A stretch of DNA of 64,000 bases, from positions 62,001 to 126,000 of the forward strand of contig NW_027476404.1 of assembly GCF_051020955.1 (NCBI RefSeq). Direction: 5' to 3'. Of this stretch, positions 54,428-64,000 are shown piece by piece. The DNA is from Megalopta genalis. Taxonomy: Eukaryota > Arthropoda > Insecta > Hymenoptera > Halictidae. Position numbers and translations under genes: made by a program. The stretch's first letter is position 1. The number at the start of each line of letters is the position of its first letter. Below the pieces are notes generated by a model. The model was given only the letters and a program-made list of their open reading frames with translations, did not search any database and was not told the DNA's origin.

Positions 54428-55050
54428 ATATCACTTATATCGCAAGTACTTGAAGCTAAATCATTTGTTTCGCATGGATTTGATTCTAAACCATCTACAT
54501 CGCATTGATTTGAAGCTACATCGTGGGTTTCGCATGGATTTGAAGCTATCTCGTTTATTTCGCCAGCATTTGAAGCTATATCACTTATATCGTAAGTATT
54601 GGAAGGTAAATCATTTGTTTCGTATGGATTTGAAGCTAAACCTTATAGATCGCATTGATTTGAAGCTACATCATGTGTTCCGCATGCATTTATAGCTAAC
54701 TCGTTTATTTCGCCTGCATTTGAAGCTACATCACTTATATCGCAAGTATTTGAAGCTAAAGCATTTCTTCCACATGGATTTGAAGCTAAACCTTCTACAT
54801 CGCATTGATTTGATGCTACAACATTTGTTTCGCATGGATTTGAAGCTATCTCGTTTATTTCGCCAGCATTTGCAGCTATATCACTTATATCGCAAGTATT
54901 TGAAGCTAAATCATTTATTTCGCATGGATTTGGTTCTAAACCATCTACATCGCATTGATTTGAAGCTACATCATGTGTTCCGCATGGATTTGAAGCTAAC
55001 TCGTTTATTTCGCCTGCATTTGAAGCTACATCACTTATATCGCAAGTATT
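54320..55050. repeat. Block with 900 bp period, copy 1
   Basis: This segment matches 55220-55950 at offset 900 (30 units, no odd-length units). It is marked by gcttgcatttggagct, a C unit with gtacttgaagc, and cttatagatcgc. Copies differ at several sites: gaaggtaaatc against gaagctaaatc near 54604, tcgtatgg against tcgcatgg near 54620, and tttggttc against tttgattc near 54930. Confidence 0.75.
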
Positions 55051-55219
55051 TGATGCTAAAGCATTTCTTTCGCATGGATTTGAAGCTAAACCTTCTAAAT
55101 CGCATTGATTTGATGCTACAACATGTGTTTCGTTTGGATTTGAAGCCAACTCGTTTATTTCGCCAGCATTTGAAGCTATATCACTTATATCGCAAGTATT
55201 TGTAACTAAATCATTTGTT

Positions 55220-55950
55220 TCGCATGGATTTGAAGCTAAACCATCTACATCGCATTGATTTGAAGCTATATCATGTGTTCCGCATGGATTTGAAGCTAAC
55301 TCGTTTATTTCGCTTGCATTTGGAGCTATATCACTTATATCGCAAGTACTTGAAGCTAAATCATTTGTTTCGCATGGATTTGATTCTAAACCATCTACAT
55401 CGCATTGATTTGAAGCTACATCGTGGGTTTTGCATGGATTTGAAGCTATCTCGTTTATTTCGCCAGCATTTGAAGCTATATCACTTATATCGTAAGTATT
55501 GGAAGCTAAATCATTTGTTTCGCATGGATTTGAAGCTAAACCTTATCGATCGCATTGATTTGAAGCTACATCATGTGTTCCGCATGCATTTATAGCTAAC
55601 TCGTTTATTTCGCCTGCATTTGAAGCTACATCACTTATATCGCAAGTATTTGAAGCTAAAGCATTTCTTCCACATGGATTTGAAGCTAAACCTTCTACAT
55701 CGCATTGATTTGATGCTACAACATTTGTTTCGCATGGATTTGAAGCTATCTCGTTTATTTCGCCAGCATTTGCAGCTATATCACTTATATCGCAAGTATT
55801 TGAAGCTAAATCATTTATTTCGCATGGATTTGATTCTAAACCATCTACATCGCATTGATTTGAAGCTACATCATGTGTTCCGCATGGATTTGAAGCTAAC
55901 TCGTTTATTTCGCCTGCATTTGAAGCTACATCACTTATATCGCAAGTATT
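55220..55950. repeat. Block with 900 bp period, copy 2
   Basis: This is the second copy of 54320-55050. Related segments recur near 57.0-57.9 kb (offset about 1,771) and 58.9-59.8 kb. A private tttgcatgg near 55430 has lost the CpG of tcgcatgg, and cttatcgatcgc near 55546 replaces cttatagatcgc. Confidence 0.75.
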
Positions 55951-56199
55951 TGAAGCTAAAGCATTTCTTTCGCATGCATTTGAAGCTAAACCTTCTACAT
56001 CGCATTGATTTGATGCTACAACGTGTGTTTCGTATGGATTTGAAGCCAACTCGTTTATTTCGCCAGCATTTGAAGCTACATCACTTATATCGCAAGTATT
56101 TGTAGCTATATCATTTGTTTCGCATGGATTTGAAGCTAAACCTTCCACATCGCATTGATTTGATGCTACAACGTGTGTTTCGTATGGATTTGAAGCCAA
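55543..56199 (-). pseudogene. Longest open stretch of the minus-strand decapeptide frame (218 codons)
   Basis: The minus strand reads about 22 consecutive ten-residue repeats of the form A-S-N-x-C-[DE]-x-x-x-[LVI]. Examples are ASNPCETHVV, ASNQCDVEGL, ASNTCDISDV and the cysteine-free ASNAGEINEL. There is no signal peptide, membrane segment or non-repeat domain, and by its position the first codon is a TTG inside a repeat (INEL-ASN), not an ATG. Openness over this length is partly automatic because the unit is 30 bp. The frame is cut by a stop-bearing D unit downstream and flanked by other cut copies. I read it as a fragment of a decayed repeat-protein frame. A translated exon cannot be excluded. 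Confidence 0.35.
55884..56033. repeat. Reference 150 bp pentamer (A-B-C-D-E)
   Basis: This is a clean example of the higher-order unit: A at 55884-55913, B at 55914-55943, C at 55944-55973, D at 55974-56003 and E at 56004-56033, each exactly 30 bp. The five units share the core but differ clearly after it, so the pentamer and not the monomer is the unit that is copied. In the minus-strand decapeptide frame all five units here are open. The D unit carries atgcattt in place of the usual atggattt, a variant shared with the copies near 57.7 and 59.7 kb. Confidence 0.9.
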
Positions 56200-57905
56200 C
56201 TCGTTTATTTCGCCAGCATTTGAAGCTATATCACTTATATCGCAAGTATTTGTAGCTAAATCATTTGTTTCGCATGGATTTGAAGATAAACCTTATACAT
56301 CGCATTGATTTGTAGCTACATCATGTGTTCCGCACGGATTTGAAGCTAGCTCGTTTATTTCGCCTGCATTTGAAGCTACATCACTTATATCGCAAGTATT
56401 TGAAGCTAAAGCATTTCTCTCGCATGGATTTGAAGCTAAACCTTCTACATCGCATTGATTTGATGCTCCAACATATGTTTCGCATGGATTTTAAGCCAAC
56501 TCGTTTATTTCGCCAGAATTTGAAGCTATATCACTTATATCGCAAGTATTTGTAGCTAAATTATTTGTTTCGCAAGGATTTGAAGCTATCTCGTTTACTT
56601 CGCCAGCATTTGCAGCTATATAACTTATATCGCAAGTATTTGTAGCTAAATCATTTGTTTCCCATGGATTTGAAGCTAAACCTTATACATCGTATTGATT
56701 TGAAGATAAACCTTACACAATGCATTGATTAGAAGCTACATCATGTGCTCCGCATGGATTTGAAGCTAAATCGTTTATTTCGCCTGCATTTGAAGCTACA
56801 TCACTTATATCGCATGTATTTTAAGCTAAAGCATTTCTTTCGCATGGATTTGAATCTAAACCTTCTACATCGCATTGATTTAAAGCTACATCAAGGGGTT
56901 TCGCATGGATTTGAAGCAAAATCGTTTATTTCGCCAGCATTTGAAGCTATATCACTTATATAGCAAGTATTTGTAACTAAATCATTTGTTTCGCATGGAT
57001 TTGAAGCTAAACCTTATAGTACGCATTGATTTGAAGCTACATCATGTGTTCCGCATGGATTTGAAGCTAACTCGTTTATTTCGCTTGCATTTGGAGCTAT
57101 ATCACTTATATCGCAAGTACTTGAAGCTAAATCATTTGTTTCGCATGGATTTGATTCTAAACCATCTACATCGCATTCATTTGAAGCTACATCGTGGGTT
57201 TCGCATGGATTTGAAGCTATCTCGTTTATTTCGCCAGCATTTGAAGCTATATCACTTATATCGTAAGTATTGGAAGCTAAATCATTTGTTTCGCATGGAT
57301 TTGAAGCTAAACCTTATAGATCGCATTGATTTGAAGCTACATCATGTGTTCCGCATGCATTTATAGCTAACTCGTTTATTTCGCCTGCATTTGAAGCTAC
57401 ATCACTTATATCGCAAGTATTTGAAGCTAAAGCATTTCTTCCACATGGATTTGAAGCTAAACCTTCTACATCGCATTGATTTGATGCTACAACATTTGTT
57501 TCGCATGGATTTGAAGCTATCTCGTTTATTTCGCCAGCATTTGCAGCTATATCACTTATATCGCAAGTATTTGAAGCTAAATCATTTATTTCGCATGGAT
57601 TTGATTCTAAACCATCTACATCGCATTGATTTGAAGCTACATCATGTGTTCCGCATGGATTTGAAGCTAACTCGTTTATTTCGCCTGCATTTGAAGCTAC
57701 ATCACTTATATCGCAAGTATTTGAAGCTAAAGCATTTCTTTCGCATGCATTTGAAGCTAAACCTTCTACATCGCATTGATTTGATGCTACAACGTGTGTT
57801 TCGTATCGATTTGAAGCCAACTCGTTTATTTCGCCAGCATTTGAAGCTACATCACTTATATCGCAAGTATTTGTAGCTATATCATTTGTTTCGCATGGAT
57901 TTGAA
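56175..57905. repeat. 1,921 bp period block, copy 1
   Basis: This segment matches 58096-59826 at offset 1,921 (64 x 30 + 1); the +1 is the caaggggtttcgc unit near 56890. Private changes include tatagcaag near 56963 and cattcattt near 57177. Confidence 0.8.
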
Positions 57906-58095
57906 GCTAAACCTTCTACATCGCATTAATTTGAAGCTACATCGTGGGTTTCGCATGGATTTGGAGCTATTTCGTTTATTTCGCCTGCATTTGAAGCTAC
58001 ATCACTTATATCGCAAGAATTTGAAGCTAAAGCATTTCTTTCGCATGGATTTGAAGCTAAACCTTCTACATCGCATTGATTTGATGCTACAACAT

Positions 58096-59826
58096 GTGTT
58101 TCGTATGGATTTGAAGCCAACTCGTTTATTTCGCCAGCATTTGAAGCTATATCACTTATATCGCAAGTATTTGTAGCTAAATCATTTGTTTCGCATGGAT
58201 TTGAAGATAAACCTTATACATCGCATTGATTTGTAGCTACATCATGTGTTCCGCACGGATTTGAAGCTAGCTCGTTTATTTCGCCTGCATTTGAAGCTAC
58301 ATCACTTATATCGCAAGTATTTGAAGCTAAAGCATTTCTCTCGCATGGATTTGAAGCTAAACATTCTACATCGCATTGATTTGATGCTCCAACATATGTT
58401 TCGCATGGATTTTAAGCCAACTCGTTTATTTCGCCAGAATTTGAAGCTATATCACTTATATCGCAAGTATTTGTAGCTAAATTATTTGTTTCGCAAGGAT
58501 TTGAAGCTATCTCGTTTACTTCGCCAGCATTTGCAGCTATATAACTTATATCGCAAGTATTTGTAGCTAAATCATTTGTTTCCCATGGATTTGAAGCTAA
58601 ACCTTATACATCGTATTGATTTGAAGATAAACCTTACACAATGCATTGATTAGAAGCTACATCATGTGCTCCGCATGGATTTGAAGCTAAATCGTTTATT
58701 TCGCCTGCATTTGAAGCTACATCACTTATATCGCATGTATTTTAAGCTAAAGCATTTCTTTCGCATGGATTTGAATCTAAACCTTCTACATCGCATTGAT
58801 TTAAAGCTACATCAAGGGGTTTCGCATGGATTTGAAGCAAAATCGTTTATTTCGCCAGCATTTGAAGCTATATCACTTATATCGCAAGTATTTGTAACTA
58901 AATCATTTGTTTCGCATGGATTTGAAGCTAAACCTTATAGTACGCATTGATTTGAAGCTACATCATGTGTTCCGCATGGATTTGAAGCTAACTCGTTTAT
59001 TTCGCTTGCATTTGGAGCTATATCACTTATATCGCAAGTACTTGAAGCTAAATCATTTGTTTCGCATGGATTTGATTCTAAACCATCTACATCGCATTGA
59101 TTTGAAGCTACATCGTGGGTTTCGCATGGATTTGAAGCTATCTCGTTTATTTCGCCAGCATTTGAAGCTATATCACTTATATCGTAAGTATTGGAAGCTA
59201 AATCATTTGTTTCGCATGGATTTGAAGCGAAACCTTATAGATCGCATTGATTTGAAGCTACATCATGTGTTCCGCATGCATTTATAGCTAACTCGTTTAT
59301 TTCGCCTGCATTTGAAGCTACATCACTTATATCGCAAGTATTTGAAGCTAAAGCATTTCTTCCACATGGATTTGAAGCTAAACCTTCTACATCGCATTGA
59401 TTTGATGCTACAACATTTGTTTCGCATGGATTTGAAGCTATCTCGTTTATTTCGCCAGCATTTGCAGCTATATCACTTATATCGCAAGTATTTGAAGCTA
59501 AATCATTTATTTCGCATGGATTTGATTCTAAACCATCTACATCGCATTGATTTGAAGCTACATCATGTGTTCCGCATGGAATTGAAGCTAACTCGTTTAT
59601 TTCGCCTGCATTTGAAGCTACATCACTTATATCGCAAGTATTTGAAGCTGAAGCATTTCTTTCGCATGCATTTGAAGCTAAACCTTCTACATCGCATTGA
59701 TTTGATGCTACAACGTTTGTTTCGTATCGATTTGAAGCCAACTCGTTTATTTCGCCAGCATTTGAAGCTACATCACTTATATCGCAAGTATTTGTAGCTA
59801 TATCATTTGTTTCGCATGGATTTGAA
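58096..59826. repeat. 1,921 bp period block, copy 2
   Basis: This is the second copy of 56175-57905. At least seven substitutions separate the two, including aaacattctac near 58363, gaagcgaaacc near 59229, gaattgaag near 59581, gaagctgaagc near 59650 and acgtttgttt near 59716. That is far more per kilobase than between the 10.5 kb copies, so this duplication is older or less homogenised. Confidence 0.8.
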
Positions 59827-62800
59827 GCTATTTCGTTTATTTCGCCTGCATTTGAAGCTACATCACTTATATCGCAAGTATTTGAAGCTAAAGCATTTCT
59901 TTCGAATGGATTTGAAGATAAACCTTATACATCGCATTGATTTGAAGCTACATCATGTGTTCCGCATGGATTTGAAGCTAACTCGTTTATTTCGCTTGCA
60001 TTTGGAGCTATATCACTTATATCGCAAGTACTTGAAGCTAAATCATTTGTTTCGCATGGATTTGATTCTAAACCATCTACATCGCATTGATTTGAAGCTA
60101 CATCGTGGGTTTCGCATGGATTTGAAGCCAACTCGTTTATTTCGCCAGCATTTGAAGCTATATCACTTATATCGCAAGTATTTGTAGCTAAATCATTTGT
60201 TTCGCATGGATTTGAAGATAAACCTTATACATCGCATTGATTTGTAGCTACATCATGTGTTCCGCACGGATTTGAAGCGAGCTCGTTTATTTCGCCTGCA
60301 TTTGAAGCTACATCACTTATATCGCAAGTATTTGAAGCTAAAGCATTTCTCTCGCATGGATTTGAAGCTAAACCTTCTACATCGCATTGATTTGATGCTC
60401 CAACATATGTTTCGCATGGATTTTAAGCCAACTCGTTTATTTCGCCAGCATTTGAAGCTATATCACTTATATCGCAAGTATTTGTAGCTAAATCATTTGT
60501 TTCGCATGGATTTGAAGCTATCTCGTTTATTTCGCCAGCATTTGCAGCTATATCACTTATATCGCAAGTATTTGAAGCTAAATCATTTGTTTCGCATGGA
60601 TTTGAATCTATGCCATCTACATCGCAATGATTTGAAACTACATCATGTGTTCCGCATGGATTTGAAGCTAAATCGTTTATTTCGCCTACATTTGAAGCTA
60701 CATCACTTATACCGCAAGTATTTGAAGCTAAAGCATTTCTTCCGCATGGATTTGAAGCAAAAGCCTTCTACATCGCATTGATTTGATGCTACAACATGTG
60801 TTTCGCATGGATTTGAATCCAACTCGTTTATTTCGCCAGCATTTGAAGCTATATCACTTATATCGCAAGTATTTGTAGCTAAATCATTTGTTTCGCATGG
60901 ATTTAAAGATAAACCTTATACATCGCATTGATTTGAAGCTACATCGTGGGTTTCGCATGGATTTGAAGCTATCTCGTTTATTTCGCCAGCATTTGAAGCT
61001 ATATCACTTATATCGCAAGTATTTGTAACTAAATCATTTATTTCACACGGATTTGATTCTAAACCATCTACATCGCTTTGATTTGTAGCTACATCATGTG
61101 TTCCGCATGGATTTGAAGCTAACTCGTTTATTTCCCGGCATTTGAAGCTACATCAATAAATCGTAAGTATTTGAAGCTAAAGCATTTTTTTCGCATGCAT
61201 TTGAAGCTAAACCTTCTACATCGCATTGATTTGATGCTACAACGTGTTTTTCGTATGGATTTGAAGCCAACTCGTTTATTTCGCCAGCATTTGAAGCTAC
61301 ATCACTTATATCTCAAGTATTTGTAGCTATATCATTTGTTTCGCATGGATTTGAAGCTAAACCTTCTACATCGCATTAATTTGAATCTACATCGTGGGTG
61401 TCGCATGGATTTGAAGCTATCTCGTTTATTTCGCCAGCATTTGAAGCTATATCACTTATATCGCAAGTATTTGAAGCAAAATCATTTGTTTCCCATGGAT
61501 TTGAAGCTAAACCTTATACATCGTATTGATTTGAAGGTAAACCTTACACATTGCATTGATTTGAAGCTACTTCATGTGTTCCGCATGGATTTGAAGATAA
61601 ATCGTTTATTTCGCCTGCATTTGAAGCTACATCACTTATATCGCAAGTATTTGAAGCTAAAGCATTTCTTTCGCATGGATTTGAAGCAAAAGCCTTCAAC
61701 ATCGCATTGATTTGATGCTACAACATGTGTTTCGCATGGATTTGAAGCCAACTCGTTTATTTCGCCAGCATTCGAAGCTATATCACTTATATGGCAAGTA
61801 TTTGTAGCTAAATCATTCGTTTTTGCATGGATTTGAAGCTATCTCGTTTATTTCGCCAGCATTTGCAGCTATATCACTTATATCGCAAGTATTTGAAGCT
61901 AAATCGTTTGTTTCGCATGGATTTGAATCTAAGCCATCTACATCGCATTGATTTGAAACTACATCATGTGTTCCGCATGGATTTGAAGCTAAATCGTTTA
62001 TTTCGCCTGCATTTGAAGCTACATCACTTATACCGCAAGTATTTGAAGCTAAAGCATTTCTTTCGCATGGATTTGAAGCAAAAGCCTTCTACATCGCATT
62101 GATTTGATGCTACAACATGTGTTTCGCATGGATTTGAAGCCAACTCGTTTATTTCGCCAGCATTTTAAGCTATATCACTTATATCGCAAGTATTTGTAGC
62201 TAAATTATTTGTTTCGCAAGGATTTGAAGCTATCTCGTTTACTTCGCCAGCATTTGCAGCTATATAACTTATATCGCAAGTATTTGTAGCTAAATCAGTT
62301 GTTTCCCATGGATTTGAAGCTAAACCTTATACATCGTATTGATTTGAAGATAAACCTTACACATTGCATTGATTAGAAGCTACATCATGTGCTCCGCATG
62401 GATTTGAAGCTAAATCGTTTATTTCGCCTGCATTTGAAGCTACATCACTTATATCGCATGTATTTTAAGCTAAAGCATTTCTTTGGCATGGATTTGAAGC
62501 TAAACCTTCTACATCGCATTGATTTGATGCTCCAACATGTGTTTCGCATGGATTTGAAGCTAGCTCGTTTATTTCGCCTGCATTTGAAGCTACATCACTT
62601 ATATCGCAAGTATTTGAAGCTAAAGCATTTCTATCGCATGGATTTGAAGCAAAAGCCTTCTACATCGCATTGATTTGATACTACAACATGCGTTTCGCAT
62701 GGATTTTAAGCCAACTCGTTTATTTCGACAGCATTTGAATCTATATCACTTATATCGCAAGTATTTGTAGCTAAATCATTTGTTTCGCATGGATTTGAAG

Positions 62801-64000
62801 ATAAACCTTATACATCGCATTGATTTGTAGCTACATCATGTGTTCTGCCCGGATTTGAAGCTAGCTCGTTTATTTCGCCTGCATTTGAAGCTACATCACT
62901 TATATCGCAAGTATTTGAAGCTAAAGCATTTCATTCGCATGGATTTGAAGCTAAACCTTATACATCGCATTGATTGGAATCTACATCATGTGTTCCGCAT
63001 GGATTTGTAGCTAACTCATTTATTTCGCCTGCATTTGAAGCCACATCACTTATATCGCAATTATTTGAAGCTAAAACATTTCTTTCGTATGGATTTGAAG
63101 CTAAGCCTTCTACATCGCAATGATTTGATGTTACAACATGTGTTTCGCATGGATTTGAAGCCAACTCGTTTATTTCGCCAGCATTTGAAGCTATATCACA
63201 TATATCGCAAGTATTTGTAGCTAAATCATTTATTTCGCCTGCATTTGAAGCTACATCACTTATACCGCAAGTATTTGAAGCTAAAGCATTTCTTTCGCAT
63301 GGATTTGAAGCAAAAGACTTCTACATCGCATTGATTTGATGCTACAACATGTGTTTCGCATGGATTTGAGGCCAACTCGTTTATTTCGCTTGCATTTGAA
63401 GCTATATCACTTATATCGCAAGTACTTGAAGCTAAATCAGTTGTTTCGCATGGATTTGATTCTAAACCATCTACATCGCATTGATTTGAAGCTACATCGT
63501 GGGTTTCGCATGGATTTGAAGCCAACTCGTTTAAGTCGCCAGCATTTGAAGCTATATCACTTATATCGCAAGTATTGGAAGCTAAATCATTTGTTTCGCA
63601 TGGAGTTGGAGCTAAACCTTATAGATCGCATTGATTTGAAGCTACATCATGTGTTCCGCATGGATTTGAAGCTAACTCGTTTAATTCGCCTGCATTTGAA
63701 GCTACATCACTTATATCGCAAGTATTTGAAGCTAAAGCATTTCTACCACATGGATTTGAAGCTAAACCTTCTACATCGCATTGATTTGATGCTACAACAT
63801 GTGTTTCGCATTGATTTGAAACCAACTCGTGTAAGTCGCCAGCATTTGAAGCTATATCACTTATATCGCAAGTATTTGTAGCTAAATCATTTGTTTCGCA
63901 TGGATTTGAAGATAAACCTTATACATCGCATTGATTTGTAGCTACATCATGTGTTCCGCATGGATTTGAAGCTAGCTCGTTTATTTCGCCAGCATTTGAA
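59827..64000. repeat. Irregular, more diverged end of the array
   Basis: The 30 bp units continue to the window end, but no clean kilobase-scale duplicate of this stretch is seen. Private variants are frequent: cattcgaagc near 61770, atatggcaag near 61792, cattcgtttttgcatgg near 61816 (+1), tttggcatgg near 62482, tgttctgcccgg near 62843, gattggaatc near 62973, ggagttggagc near 63602, and tcgtgtaagtcgcc near 63829. Reduced homogenisation is usual near satellite edges, so the array boundary may lie not far to the right. That is an inference. Confidence 0.7.

Larger units (their letters stand above)
1..64000. repeat. 30 bp tandem-repeat satellite array filling the window
   Basis: Successive 30-base units run from the first base to the last with no unrelated sequence between them. 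Each unit has the near-invariant core atttgaagcta about three bases in, and nearly always ends in tcgc. The unit types differ mainly in the following 15-20 bases: A (actcgtttatttcgc), B (catcacttatatcgc), C (aaatcatttgtttcgc), D (aaaccttctacatcgc) and E (catcatgtgttccgc). The order A-B-C-D-E repeats as a 150 bp pentamer. GC of the consensus pentamer is about 37%. Neither boundary of the array is present. I saw no tRNA, rRNA, transposon terminus or single-copy gene. The family is not one I recognise by name. Satellite DNA is the structural call; a decayed repeat-protein gene is a possible origin. Confidence 0.97.

Noticed and set aside
54075..54695. Plus-strand proteins of the MFRMDLKL type (up to 206 codons here, many of 64-166 codons elsewhere)
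   Set aside because: A 30 bp unit without a stop keeps a frame open automatically. Starts are often GTG inside a repeat, stops come from ttgtag in C or E units, and differences between copies are radical in this frame (Thr to Ala, Leu to Pro, His to Arg).
1..64000. CRISPR array, because of the roughly 30 bp direct repeats
   Set aside because: Units follow each other with no unique spacers, the unit sequences fall into five recurring types, and there is no leader or cas gene.
1..64000. Alternative genetic code (TAA as glutamine) rescuing the minus frame across the array
   Set aside because: The frame is also broken by 28, 29 and 31 bp units and by TGA from atttcaagc (for example near 20301 and 20782), so recoding TAA alone would not restore it.
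1..64000. Bacterial pentapeptide-repeat, ice-nucleation or similar repeat protein
   Set aside because: The decapeptide A-S-N-x-C does not match the A-[DN]-L-x-x pentapeptide pattern or ice-nucleation octapeptides, and 64 kb of array without one gene does not fit a bacterial chromosome.
1..64000. CENP-B box as a sign of centromere identity
   Set aside because: The ttcg at unit ends is not followed by the spaced a and cggg of the CENP-B box in any unit type, so centromeric function cannot be argued from it.
1..64000. DNA bending or helical phasing by the 30 bp unit
   Set aside because: 30 bp is about 2.86 helical turns at 10.5 bp per turn, so features would not stay on one face. There are no phased A-tracts of five or more in the consensus.

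Overview
The whole 64 kb is one uninterrupted tandem-repeat array. I found no single-copy gene, RNA gene, transposon or spacer anywhere in it, and both window ends lie inside the array, so its true length is unknown. The basic unit is 30 bp (about 2,130 units). Every unit shares a core close to atttgaagcta and nearly always ends in tcgc. Five unit types (A to E, told apart by the 15-20 bp after the core) follow each other in fixed order and make a 150 bp higher-order repeat of about 37% GC. Pentamers often alternate in state, giving a 300 bp tier, and these are grouped into kilobase-scale blocks copied in tandem.

Layout. 1-3.9 kb: two copies of a 2,311 bp period. 3.45-13.2 kb: a 4.4 kb segment present twice (offset 5,374). 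12.7-13.6 kb: a local 481 bp tandem duplication. 15.1-17.4 kb: another copy of the 6.0-8.1 kb type. 18.7-22.2 kb: an 820 bp segment present twice. 23.77-44.78 kb: a near-perfect 2 x 10,504 bp tandem duplication, itself containing a 2,192 bp duplication. 44.28-54.43 kb: three copies of a 3.63 kb block, the third lacking exactly 750 bp. 54.3-59.8 kb: 900 bp and 1,921 bp period blocks with more differences between copies. 59.8-64 kb: the most irregular part, with many private variants.

Coding. Because 30 is divisible by three, several frames stay open by periodicity alone, so the ORFs are not evidence of genes. One minus-strand frame is nevertheless special. It reads as a decapeptide repeat, A-S-N-x-C-[DE]-x-x-x-[LVI], and many differences between copies are silent or conservative in that frame but radical in the plus frames. 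My inference is that the array grew from a cysteine-containing decapeptide-repeat coding sequence. Today the frame is cut by recurrent TAA codons, by 28, 29 and 31 bp units, and by the absence of ATG starts on the stretches I checked, so I do not call a functional CDS.

Organism. Size, hierarchy and lack of genes point to a eukaryotic satellite assembled from long reads. A CpG kept in nearly every unit suggests little CpG methylation, which would fit an invertebrate or protist better than a vertebrate or plant. I cannot name the species. A run of 20 single-base indels at 49.65-51.50 kb looks like poorly polished consensus.
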